Shown here one piece after another: positions 35,385-43,335 of a stretch of 64,000 nt of DNA (its first letter is position 1; each line of letters starts with the position of its first letter). The notes beneath the pieces were generated by a model. It was given only the letters and a program-made list of their open reading frames with translations, was not told where the DNA came from and made no database searches. The position numbers and the translations under genes were made by a program. The DNA is from an uncultured Alphaproteobacteria bacterium (lineage in GTDB: Bacteria; Pseudomonadota; Alphaproteobacteria; Caulobacterales; Caulobacteraceae): positions 33,047 to 97,046 of the forward strand of contig CALETE010000040.1 of NCBI GenBank assembly GCA_937920085.1, given 5' to 3'.

Positions 35385-35843
35385 TTAGGGACGGATCTCA
35401 GAATTGCCTCTCAGGTCGGTCATTTTTGGCAATCCCATGCGTCTTTTTGGCAATTGGGATACGACCTCAACATTTTTGATCATGCCGGGTCCCATAATTC
35501 TGAGGACTTCAGGATAGAGCACAGCAACCACTCGCGCTTCATCCACCGCGAGATAGTCCTTTTTCCCCGTGAATGGGGTTCGAGATCCAACGCGAACCAA
35601 GGCATCGCGAAAATAAGGTTCTTTGGCACGTACCTTCAACATGTCCGCTGACTTGGTCAGGTTGATCCGGACGACAGTGAAGGAATAATTGACCAGACGC
35701 CCCTCCGCCACAATCGGCAACGCGACCGGAGTGAGGTCAATAAATTCCACTCTCGGCGTTTTTTCCTTCTCTTTTCCTTTTTCAGCACCGTGCGCCGGGC
35801 TGCAGAAGAGGAGTGCAAGAATAAGAAGGAGGTGCTTTTTCAT
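35385..35843 (-). CDS. Secreted protein of unknown function
   Basis: A 152-residue protein with a clear signal peptide (MKKHLLLILALLFCSPAHGA), a short Lys/Glu-rich stretch, then a soluble domain beginning VEFIDLTPVALPIVAEGRLV. The remote layout of GRLVNYSFTVVRINL followed by a DALVRV helix recalls FliL-like periplasmic domains, but there is no transmembrane anchor and I do not assert that family. Position between hppA and thiL gives no functional clue. Confidence 0.7.
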   Translation of the reverse strand: MKKHLLLILALLFCSPAHGAEKGKEKEKTPRVEFIDLTPVALPIVAEGRLVNYSFTVVRINLTKSADMLKVRAKEPYFRDALVRVGSRTPFTGKKDYLAVDEARVVAVLYPEVLRIMGPGMIKNVEVVSQLPKRRMGLPKMTDLRGNSEIRP

Positions 35844-35937
35844 GCCCGATACTCTGCAGCTGATTTGGTTTCATTTTCCTTGATAAGGTTGAAGATTTTG
35901 CGATGTAAAGCGATCATAGCTCACGTGCAAATATCCT

Positions 35938-36858
35938 TCAGGAATGAACCCACCCGCCTGGACCAACCTCCAAAACCTCTGTGCCGAAAACAATTTCTCT
36001 CCCGCGGTCCAGGACCTCACCTACGACCGTCAGCCCAAATTCATCTACGTGTTCTGGCCTCACAGCACAGACTAACTCGTAGTCATCACCTGCCGTCGCC
36101 AAGCGTAAACTCGCAAGAGCCGGTTCTGATTGGGTCGCAATCCAGTCCTGCGCTTTTTGGCTGACTGGCATTTTTTCTAGGTCCAACCGAAATCCCAAAC
36201 CGCTAGCCAGTGCGATCCGTCCAGCATCGGCGATCAGGCCGTCCGAAATATCGGCTGCCGCGCTGGCAAACCTACGCAGGTCATCCCGAAGATCCAATCT
36301 CGGAACCGGCAATCTAGGCCCCTGCCCGAGCCCCCAATCTAGCCAACCGTCTCCAATTGTACCGCTGACAACGATGAGATCACCAACCGAAGCCGAATCA
36401 CGCCGGACCGTCCCCCCTGCCGGGACCCAACCCAACGCCGTCATCGATACTGTTAGCGGCCCTGGGGTTGAAACCGTGTCGCCCCCTAGGAGACTGACAT
36501 CAAATTGAACGCCATCAAGCTCGAGGCCCTTGGCGAAGGCCTTGCGTTTCGGCCAATCAAAGTCTGGCGACCAACCCGTCATCAGAAAATAGCCGAAAGG
36601 TTCTGCACCCTTTGCCGCGAGATCGGATAAATTGGCCCGCATGAGTTTCTGCGCGATTAGTCCCGGCACCTCATCAGCCCTGAAATGTACTCCCGCCACC
36701 ATCGCGTCCTTGGTCATCACCAGGTCCCAACCAGGGCGAGAGGGAATGACCGCGACATCATCTAAAAGGCTTAAGGCTTCAGGTGCCCCTCGGGTGAGCG
36801 GCCGAAAAAGCTCCGCAATCTGGCCAAACTCATCGGGCGTGAGTTCAGGCCCTGACAT
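35938..36858 (-). CDS. thiL: Thiamine-monophosphate kinase
   Basis: Phosphorylates thiamine monophosphate to thiamine diphosphate. From ATG 36858 it has 306 residues; a GTG at 36882 is also possible. PurM-like fold motifs include LLDDVAVIPSRPGWDLVMTKD, GVHFRADEVPGLIAQKLMRA, LSDLAAKGAEPFGYFL, LLGGDTVSTPGPLTVSMTAL and ADISDGLIADAGRIA. It overlaps nusB by 14 bp at the end of the riboflavin-nusB operon, its usual alphaproteobacterial place. Confidence 0.94.
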   Translation of the reverse strand: MSGPELTPDEFGQIAELFRPLTRGAPEALSLLDDVAVIPSRPGWDLVMTKDAMVAGVHFRADEVPGLIAQKLMRANLSDLAAKGAEPFGYFLMTGWSPDFDWPKRKAFAKGLELDGVQFDVSLLGGDTVSTPGPLTVSMTALGWVPAGGTVRRDSASVGDLIVVSGTIGDGWLDWGLGQGPRLPVPRLDLRDDLRRFASAAADISDGLIADAGRIALASGLGFRLDLEKMPVSQKAQDWIATQSEPALASLRLATAGDDYELVCAVRPEHVDEFGLTVVGEVLDRGREIVFGTEVLEVGPGGWVHS

Positions 36859-37297
36859 CCTGAGCCAATCCGTCAAGGGCACCGTTTACGAACCCTGGTT
36901 CTGGACCCTCGAAAAAGGATTTTGCCAGCTCGACATATTCATCGAGAACCACTTCCGAAGGCACGTCGAGGCGATAGGTCAGCTCAAAGGCCCCAGACCG
37001 CAAGATTGCACGAACGGTCGCATCGAGTCTTTCCAGGCGCCATCCAGACGCAAGCCGCTTGACGATCGTCCCATCAATATCTCGCTGGTGTTCGACCACA
37101 CCGCGCACGACCTCTGCAAAGAATATCTCGTCAGCTGCGGCCATCGACGGACTGTCTTCACCTTCCATGACCCGGTCGAACCGGTGCTCCGAGAACTCGC
37201 GGATGACGGCCTCGACCCCTGCCCCCGATACTTCCATTTGGTAGAGAGCCTGAACCGCCGCAAGGCGGGCGACAGATCGCGCCTGCTTACTGCTCAT
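36845..37297 (-). CDS. nusB: Transcription antitermination factor NusB
   Basis: A 150-residue all-helical RNA-binding protein that acts with NusE in rRNA antitermination. Motifs are ARLAAVQALYQMEVSG near the N-terminus and AILRSGAFELTYRLDVPSEVVLDEYVEL-type text around 100-128, with FFEGPEPGFVNGALDGLA at the end. Its ATG overlaps the ribH stop by 4 bp (ATGA). Confidence 0.95.
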   Translation of the reverse strand: MSSKQARSVARLAAVQALYQMEVSGAGVEAVIREFSEHRFDRVMEGEDSPSMAAADEIFFAEVVRGVVEHQRDIDGTIVKRLASGWRLERLDATVRAILRSGAFELTYRLDVPSEVVLDEYVELAKSFFEGPEPGFVNGALDGLAQDVRA

Positions 37298-37758
37298 CGT
37301 GTGTGACCGAGCAGCCGCTTACGAACCTTAATCATTTCAAGCGCCGCTGAGGCCGCGCCACCGCCCTTATTCAACTCCGTCGACCGGGCGCGAGCCAAGG
37401 CTTGGGCTTCGTTTTCGACCGTCAGAATGCCATTGCCGATGGCAAGCCGCCTCATGATGGAAAGGTCCATAATCGCGCGTGCGCTTTCATTGGAGACCAC
37501 TTCGAAATGGTAGGTTTCACCTCTGATGATGGTCCCCAAGGCGACATAGCCGTCATAACGCACCCCTGCGGGGCGATGACCGCCTTCCTCGGCATAGGCG
37601 ATGGCTCCAGGAATTTCCAAAGCGCCCGGCACCGTCACCACGTCGAAATCGGCATCATGAGCCGTGAGCATGTCTTTCGCGCCCTTAAGAAGTTCGTCGG
37701 CCAGATGGTCGTAAAAACGCGCCTCGATGATGAGGATGCGGGTCTTGTCGGCAAACAT
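37294..37758 (-). CDS. ribH: 6,7-dimethyl-8-ribityllumazine synthase
   Basis: Penultimate riboflavin enzyme, condensing the pyrimidinedione with dihydroxybutanone phosphate. It has 154 residues with the motifs EARFYDHLADELLKGA, VTVPGALEIPGAIAY, YVALGTIIRGETYHFEVVSNE and GILTVENEAQALARA. It lies 27 bp downstream of ribE. In many alphaproteobacteria ribBA sits between ribE and ribH; here there is no room for it. Confidence 0.95.
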   Translation of the reverse strand: MFADKTRILIIEARFYDHLADELLKGAKDMLTAHDADFDVVTVPGALEIPGAIAYAEEGGHRPAGVRYDGYVALGTIIRGETYHFEVVSNESARAIMDLSIMRRLAIGNGILTVENEAQALARARSTELNKGGGAASAALEMIKVRKRLLGHTR

Positions 37759-37785
37759 AGGTCAGATCCTGTTAGATAGGCAGCT

Positions 37786-38376
37786 TTAGGCGGTTTCTCG
37801 CCAGCGCGCGAGATACCGTGCAAGCATATCGATCTCGAGATTGACCTGAGCGCCCACAGACAAGCTCCCCAGGGTGGTCACATCCCATGTGTGCGGGATC
37901 AAATTGACCCCAAACACATCGTCTTCGACGGTGTTCACGGTCAAAGAAACGCCATCCACGGTAATTGAGCCCTTGGCAGCAATAAACCTGTGCAACGGTT
38001 TGGGCGCACGAACCTGAACCCTGTGAGATCCGCCTTCGCTGGCGATCGAGATCACCTCCCCGATGCCATCCACATGGCCAGAGACAATGTGGCCACCAAG
38101 TTCATCACCAACCTTGGCCGCTCGCTCCAGGTTCACCGGTCGTCCAACCTGCCAGTTCGACAAGGTCGTGAGCGACAGGGTTTCATTGGAAACCTCAACA
38201 GCGAACCAGCCCTCTGCCTTTTCGACAATTGTCAGACAGCAGCCAGCGTGGCTGACTGAAGCGCCAATATCCAAGGTCGCCACATCGTAAGAGGTTTCAA
38301 TCTCAAAGCGCACGTCACGATTGGTTTCGGTAACAGCCCGCACCCTTCCAACGTCAGTCACAATCCCGGTAAACAT
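37786..38376 (-). CDS. ribE: Riboflavin synthase subunit alpha
   Basis: Dismutates two lumazines into riboflavin. It has 196 residues and two lumazine-binding barrels. The N-terminal MFTGIVTDVGRV is the family signature; each repeat has a matching core (SHAGCCLTIVEKAEGWFAVEVSNETL and GSITVDGVSLTVNTVEDD), and VNLERAAKVGDELGGHIVSGHVDG joins them. It starts directly after the RibD-like gene ends, so the two are one transcript. Confidence 0.95.
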   Translation of the reverse strand: MFTGIVTDVGRVRAVTETNRDVRFEIETSYDVATLDIGASVSHAGCCLTIVEKAEGWFAVEVSNETLSLTTLSNWQVGRPVNLERAAKVGDELGGHIVSGHVDGIGEVISIASEGGSHRVQVRAPKPLHRFIAAKGSITVDGVSLTVNTVEDDVFGVNLIPHTWDVTTLGSLSVGAQVNLEIDMLARYLARWRETA

Positions 38377-39024
38377 CTAGATCCTCTCATAACGCTCCCA
38401 GGCGTCTTCGCCCAAGATTTCAAGACCCGTTCGTCGAAAGCGAGGGGACGCGGCAAGGCTGCCTAGCTCTAGGGCACCCACAGCTGATAGCCCTGTTTGC
38501 CCAAGTAAGATCGGCGCCCGAAACCACTCCAAAACATCAACCAAGCCGTCACCAAGAAAACTTGCAGCGACCTGGCCGCCACCTTCTAGAAAAATCCTGG
38601 CCAAGCCCTGGTTCCGCAGCGCGAGTAAAACAGCCGATGGTGAAGGGCGTCCTCCCTCACCAACCTGCAAAATCTTAACGCCGAGGTCCTGAAACATTGC
38701 CGACGGTGAGACGCACGTCAGCAGAAGGGTCGGAACGTCTCGGGCTGTTTGGACCAGCTTAGATGAAGGGGGCAATCGAAGGCGGGAGTCCAAAACAACC
38801 CGCACAGGCTGTTTGCCAGAATATCCCGCCAATCGTACCGTCAGATCGGGGTCATCAGCGAGGGCGGTTTCTATCCCAACCATCACGGCGTCGTGCTCAG
38901 CCCTAAGGCGGTGAACCTGCTCCCTGGCCTGTGGACCTGTGATCCATCGACTTTCGCCCGAGGCCGTGGCAATCCGCCCATCCAGTGAAGTCGCGAGCTT
39001 GAGGGTGAGCCGACTAGTGCTCAT
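38377..39024 (-). CDS. Stand-alone RibD reductase domain (5-amino-6-(5-phosphoribosylamino)uracil reductase)
   Basis: A 215-residue protein that is only the C-terminal RibD reductase half: LTLKLATSLDGRIATASGES, SRWITGPQAREQVHRLRAEHDAVMVG, ALADDPDLTVRL, PVRVVLDSRLRLP and IFLEGGGQVAASFL. The N-terminal zinc cytidine deaminase-like domain (HAE...PCxxxGxTPPC) of bifunctional RibD is absent. The gene overlaps nrdR by 11 bp upstream, so no hidden or frameshifted deaminase can lie there. The deaminase step must be done by a separate protein. Confidence 0.9.
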   Translation of the reverse strand: MSTSRLTLKLATSLDGRIATASGESRWITGPQAREQVHRLRAEHDAVMVGIETALADDPDLTVRLAGYSGKQPVRVVLDSRLRLPPSSKLVQTARDVPTLLLTCVSPSAMFQDLGVKILQVGEGGRPSPSAVLLALRNQGLARIFLEGGGQVAASFLGDGLVDVLEWFRAPILLGQTGLSAVGALELGSLAASPRFRRTGLEILGEDAWERYERI

Positions 39025-39487
39025 CCTCGCCGCCCTCGTTCAATCCTTCCTGACCCAGGAAGGTGGCGAACTCACCCGCCTCGCGGAAGTCACGATAGAC
39101 TGAGGCATAGCGGACATAAGCCACGTCATCGAGCGCCTTAAGCTGCTTCATCACCATCTCCCCGACCGCAGAGGATGGCAGCTCGGTTTCACCGAGGCTT
39201 TCAAGCTGGCGAACGATAATTGAAATCATGCGCTCAATGCGATCCGGCTCAATGGGGCGCTTGCGGGTCGCAATGGCAATCGAGCGAGCCAACTTGTCCC
39301 GCTCGAACGGGGTTCGGCGCCCAGATCGCTTGAGTATGGTCAGTTCGCGCAGTTGCACCCGCTCAAAGGTCGTGAAACGCCCTTCGCACTCGGGACACAT
39401 CCGCCGACGCCGAATCGCAGCCCCATCTTCCGAGGGACGACTGTCCTTCACCTGACTTTCAGCGTGGCCGCAAAATGGGCAGCGCAT
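39014..39487 (-). CDS. nrdR: Transcriptional repressor NrdR
   Basis: An ATP/dATP-sensing repressor of ribonucleotide reductase genes, 157 residues. The N-terminal zinc ribbon has CPFC at 3-6 and CPEC at about 31-34 with RRRRMCPECEGRFTTFERVQL, and the ATP-cone (about 46-136) has VLKR-like TILKRSGRRTPFERDKL and VAYVRYASVYRDF. It heads the nrdR-ribD-ribE-ribH-nusB-thiL transcript, a conserved arrangement. Confidence 0.96.
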   Translation of the reverse strand: MRCPFCGHAESQVKDSRPSEDGAAIRRRRMCPECEGRFTTFERVQLRELTILKRSGRRTPFERDKLARSIAIATRKRPIEPDRIERMISIIVRQLESLGETELPSSAVGEMVMKQLKALDDVAYVRYASVYRDFREAGEFATFLGQEGLNEGGEDEH

Positions 39488-39527
39488 AATCTAGCCCTCT
39501 TGGCCAATCCAAACTCTATTAGGGGTA

Positions 39528-40823
39528 TTAGCTGTAGATCGGGAAGCGTTTCGTCAAGGCAACGACCTCAGCACGCACCTTAGCTTCGATCGCTGAATTG
39601 TCCCCTCCGGCTGCAACGCCATCAAGGACCTCTCCGATCCACTTTCCAACCTGCGCAAATTCCGCCGTCCCAAACCCGCGTGTTGTGCCAGCTGGCGTCC
39701 CAACACGTAGGCCAGAGGTCTGCATGGGCGGAAGCGGGTCGAAAGGAATACCGTTCTTGTTGGTTGTTATGCCAGCCCGCTCCAGCGCGATCTCTGCATC
39801 CGCGCCGGAAACCCCTTTTGGGGTCAGGTCTACAAGCATCAGATGGCTGTCGGTCCCGTTGGAGACAATTTTGAAGCCAACCTTCTGCAAGCTGTCTGCC
39901 AGCGCCCGCGCATTTTCAACGACTTGATGGGCGTAAGCACTGAATTCTGGACGAAGCGCTTCGCCAAACGCAACAGCCTTAGCCGCAATCACATGCATCA
40001 GAGGACCGCCCTGCAGACCCGGGAATACCGCGCTATCGATTTTCTTTGCGAGCTTCTTGTCATTGGTCAGGATCAGGCCGCCGCGGGGACCCCTTAGGGT
40101 CTTGTGCGTGGTGGTCGTCACAATGTGCGCGTGTGGAAATGGATTGGGATAGGCACCGCCGGCGACCAGTCCTGCATAGTGAGCGATGTCCACCATCAGC
40201 AAGGCATCAACGCTATCAGCAATCTCGCGGAACCTGCCAAAATCGATGTGCCGCGAATAGGCTGACCCCCCAGCGATGATCACCTTCGGACGCTCAGCCT
40301 CTGCAACTTCGGCTGCTTGATCATAATCAATCAAGTGATCTTGGGCGCGAACCGCATAAGCCACCGGTCTGAACCACTTACCCGACTGGTTGACGCTCTT
40401 GCCATGGGTTAGATGGCCACCAGCCGCTAGGTCCATCCCCATGAAGGTGTCCCCCGGCTTCATGGTCGCCATGAACACGGCCTGATTGGCCTGACTGCCT
40501 GAATGGGGCTGAACGTTCGCAAACTCGCACCCGAATAAGCGCTTAGCCCGCTCAATGGCGAGGTCTTCAGCCACATCAACGACCTCACAGCCGCCGTAAT
40601 AGCGTTTTCCTGGATAGCCCTCTGCATACTTGTTCGTCAGGACAGACCCTTGCACGTCCAGCACGGCCTTGGAGACGATATTCTCCGAAGCAATGAGTTC
40701 GATCTGATCCTGCTGACGGCGTTTTTCGCGCTTAATCACGTCGAAAATATCGCGATCCGTGTCTTCGACACCGGAACCAAAAAAGGCATCGGAGAGGTGT
40801 GCTGGGGCAATCGGGATCGTCAT
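39528..40823 (-). CDS. glyA: Serine hydroxymethyltransferase
   Basis: Interconverts serine and glycine with tetrahydrofolate. It has 431 residues. The PLP lysine is in VTTTTHKTLRGPRGGLIL; other motifs are IELIASENIVSKAVLDVQGS, NKYAEGYPGKRYYGGCE, NVQPHSGSQANQAVFMA and MVDIAHYAGLVAGGAYPNP. It lies 40 bp before nrdR on the same strand. The 201 bp upstream, toward hemA, carry no recognisable riboswitch or gene. Confidence 0.97.
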   Translation of the reverse strand: MTIPIAPAHLSDAFFGSGVEDTDRDIFDVIKREKRRQQDQIELIASENIVSKAVLDVQGSVLTNKYAEGYPGKRYYGGCEVVDVAEDLAIERAKRLFGCEFANVQPHSGSQANQAVFMATMKPGDTFMGMDLAAGGHLTHGKSVNQSGKWFRPVAYAVRAQDHLIDYDQAAEVAEAERPKVIIAGGSAYSRHIDFGRFREIADSVDALLMVDIAHYAGLVAGGAYPNPFPHAHIVTTTTHKTLRGPRGGLILTNDKKLAKKIDSAVFPGLQGGPLMHVIAAKAVAFGEALRPEFSAYAHQVVENARALADSLQKVGFKIVSNGTDSHLMLVDLTPKGVSGADAEIALERAGITTNKNGIPFDPLPPMQTSGLRVGTPAGTTRGFGTAEFAQVGKWIGEVLDGVAAGGDNSAIEAKVRAEVVALTKRFPIYS

Positions 40824-41024
40824 GCGGTTGATCTTTCAAGAATCGTGGCGCGGTCTGACCCGGTGTCTAAACCCATCTCAGGTGCAGACCAAACGCTGGG
40901 ACGGCGCGCGGACATAGCGAAGCTGCAACCGAGGCGCAACCTTGGTCGTCGGCTAACCGATAAGGATGCTTCAATTTGCAGGACTTCTAGGCGAGACGCG
41001 AGGTTGAAGCTGCAAAGTCCTTAC

Positions 41025-42251
41025 CTAAGCGGCATAGCCGCCGACCCGTTTGATATTGCAGTGCGCCCACAATTTTTCGAGCGCCTCGGCCAAATCATCC
41101 ATCATTTGGTCGGTGTGGGCCGGCGACGGCGTAAACCGCAAACGCTCGGTGCCCCGCGGCACAGTTGGATAATTGATAGGCTGGACGTAAATCCCATAAT
41201 CGCTGAGCAGGATGTCAGAAATCAGCTTGCAGTGGACAGGATCACCCACTTCAACGGGCACGATATGGCTTACAGAAGGCATGACCGGTAGACCCGCCTT
41301 GAGAAGCCGGGCCTTCAATCTCGCCGCCCGCTCCTGGTGGGCTTGGCGCACCTCATCGTGCTCTTTGAGGTAACGGATCGAGGCCACAGCGCCGGCAGCC
41401 AGGGCCGGAGGAATAGAGGTTGTGAAGATAAAGCCGTCTGCAAAGCTACGGATCGCATCGACGATCACCGCATCAGCAGCGATATACCCCCCCATCACGC
41501 CGAAGGCCTTACCCAGGGTGCCCTCGACAATATCGATTTCGGCCATAACGCCGTCCCGCTCCGCCACGCCCGCACCCCGAGGGCCGTACATGCCAACCGC
41601 ATGGACCTCATCGAGATAGGTCATGGCACCATACTTCTTCGCGAGGGCCACGGTTCCCGCCATGTCGGCGATATCGCCATCCATGGAATAGACGCTCTCA
41701 AAGGCGATACATTTGGGGGCTGCGGGGTCAGAGGCCGCGAGCAGTTCTTCCAGGTGCACCAAGTCATTGTGCCGGAACACCTGACGAAGGCCACGGCCAT
41801 TTCGAATGCCCGAGATCATTGAATTGTGATTCAGCTCGTCTGAAAAAACGATCAGACCGGGCAGGATTTTATAGAGGGTCGAAAGCGAGGCATCGTTCGA
41901 AACATAGCCGGAGGTAAATAGAAGAGCTGCTTCCTTCTGGTGAAGGTCGGCCAACTCGTGCTCCAACTCCACGTGATAATGGGTCGTGCCGGAAATATTG
42001 CGAGTGCCGCCCGATCCAGCACCGGCCTCTTCAATAGCCTTATGCATGGCGTCGAGAACGACAGGGTTTTGACCCTGGCCGAGATAATCATTGGAGCACC
42101 AGACGACAACGTCTGACTGGGTCCCATCATCCTGGGTCCAGGTGGCTTTTGGAAACTGGCCACGATGGCGCTTAAGATCGGCAAAAACCCGATAGCGCCC
42201 TTCTTTGTGAATCCGCTCCAAAGCGACTTGAAACGCGGCCTTGTAATCCAT
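41025..42251 (-). CDS. hemA: 5-aminolevulinate synthase
   Basis: Condenses glycine with succinyl-CoA to 5-aminolevulinate; this Shemin route is typical of alphaproteobacteria. From ATG 42251 (MDYKAAFQVALERIHKEGRYRVF) it has 408 residues; the frame extends upstream a few codons. PLP motifs are VWCSNDYLGQGQNPVV, GAGSGGTRNISGTTHYHVELE, MTYLDEVHAVGMYGPRGAG and the lysine in IVEGTLGKAFGVMGGYIA. hemB, the next haem enzyme, is 4 kb away on the other strand. Confidence 0.97.
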   Translation of the reverse strand: MDYKAAFQVALERIHKEGRYRVFADLKRHRGQFPKATWTQDDGTQSDVVVWCSNDYLGQGQNPVVLDAMHKAIEEAGAGSGGTRNISGTTHYHVELEHELADLHQKEAALLFTSGYVSNDASLSTLYKILPGLIVFSDELNHNSMISGIRNGRGLRQVFRHNDLVHLEELLAASDPAAPKCIAFESVYSMDGDIADMAGTVALAKKYGAMTYLDEVHAVGMYGPRGAGVAERDGVMAEIDIVEGTLGKAFGVMGGYIAADAVIVDAIRSFADGFIFTTSIPPALAAGAVASIRYLKEHDEVRQAHQERAARLKARLLKAGLPVMPSVSHIVPVEVGDPVHCKLISDILLSDYGIYVQPINYPTVPRGTERLRFTPSPAHTDQMMDDLAEALEKLWAHCNIKRVGGYAA

Positions 42252-42399
42252 GGCTTTCAACGCCGACTTCGACACCAGAACGCCTGGCCCTTCGCCGGTT
42301 CCCTTACTTGTCGGGGCTTATCGCGCCGACCGAGGCAGATGTCTACAATCTCGTAAGTTCCTCAGGCTACTCCGTAGGGATACTGAGGTAAATTCAGCT

Positions 42400-43284
42400 C
42401 TAAATATCTCCGCGCAGCATCTGCAAGATCGCCGAAAAGTCCCGTCCGCCCCCGCCGAGCCGGTCATAAAGCGCATAGATAGCTTCAGCCTGAGCCCCGA
42501 GCGGCGTTGTGGCCCCAGACTTTGCGGCAGCTTCCTGAGCTAGTTTCAAGTCCTTCAACATCATAGCCGTCGCAAATCCGCCCTCATAATTGCGATTGGA
42601 CGGCGCGCTTTCTACCAAGCCTGGCCAGGGCGCGTAGCTTGTGAGTGACCAGCATTGGCCCGACGACTTGGAGGCGATGTCGAAGAATTTCTCTGGGGCG
42701 AGATCTAACTTTTCAGCCAAGGCGAAGGCCTCGCAGACCCCGAGCATGGAAATGCCAAGAAGCATGTTGTTACAGATTTTGGCAGCCTGCCCTGCCCCAT
42801 GATCCCCTGCCCTGATGGTTGCCCGAGACATGGGAGAGATCGCAGCCTCTATCTCGGGAAAATCAGCCTCATCGCAGCCCACCATGAAGGCCAAGGTCCC
42901 GGCCTCGGCCCCTGCGGTGCCACCAGACACTGGCGCATCGGCAAATCGAAAGCCTGCGGCTTTCGCATCTTTGGCCACCGCCCGCGCACTATCGACGTCA
43001 ATCGTCGAGCAATCGATCAAAAGGGCACCGGGCTTGGCGTTAGGGATCACATGCTCGCTGTAAACGCTCCGCACATGGGGTCCCGCGGGCAGCATGGTGA
43101 AAACAATGTCAGCGCCCTTGACGGCGTTTTCGGCAGAGCTAGCAGCGCGACAACCCGAGGCGATGGCCTTGGCAAGCGCAAGCGGAGAAAGATCAAAGGC
43201 TTCGACCTCACGTCCGACCTTTACCTGATTGGCGGCCATGCCAGCGCCCATATTGCCTAGGCCAATGAAGGCGATCTGGCTCAA
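42400..43284 (-). CDS. mmsB: 3-hydroxyisobutyrate dehydrogenase
   Basis: Oxidises 3-hydroxyisobutyrate to methylmalonate semialdehyde in valine breakdown. It has 294 residues: an NAD Rossmann domain (IAFIGLGNMGAGMAANQVK), the substrate loop DAPVSGGTAGAEAGTLAFMVG, and the catalytic lysine in GQAAKICNNMLLGISML. The start is TTG 43284 with an AAGGGGG ribosome-binding site. The hydrolase and acyl-CoA dehydrogenase that precede this step are at 44153-46332 on the same strand, separated by an exported methyltransferase-like gene and a terminator. Confidence 0.92.
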   Translation of the reverse strand: MSQIAFIGLGNMGAGMAANQVKVGREVEAFDLSPLALAKAIASGCRAASSAENAVKGADIVFTMLPAGPHVRSVYSEHVIPNAKPGALLIDCSTIDVDSARAVAKDAKAAGFRFADAPVSGGTAGAEAGTLAFMVGCDEADFPEIEAAISPMSRATIRAGDHGAGQAAKICNNMLLGISMLGVCEAFALAEKLDLAPEKFFDIASKSSGQCWSLTSYAPWPGLVESAPSNRNYEGGFATAMMLKDLKLAQEAAAKSGATTPLGAQAEAIYALYDRLGGGGRDFSAILQMLRGDI

Positions 43285-43295
43285 TGTAACCCCCT

Positions 43296-43326
43296 TGAAA
43301 ATATCCGCCGCGCCGAAGCGCGGCGG
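43296..43326 (-). terminator. Terminator after the methyltransferase-like gene
   Basis: On the reverse strand a perfect 9-bp stem CCGCCGCGC / GCGCGGCGG closes a TTCG tetraloop and is followed by ATATTTTC. It lies 10 bp after the methyltransferase stop and just upstream of the mmsB ribosome-binding site, so mmsB probably has limited readthrough or its own promoter. Confidence 0.75.
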
Positions 43327-43335
43327 CCACAGCCC

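Noticed and set aside
38377..39487. Frameshift or assembly error as the reason for short RibD
   Set aside because: The RibD start overlaps the intact NrdR C-terminus, so there is no DNA between them that could encode the deaminase domain in any frame.
40824..41024. Possible glycine or other riboswitch upstream of glyA
   Set aside because: No tandem aptamer core or terminator-like expression platform is visible in the 201 bp.
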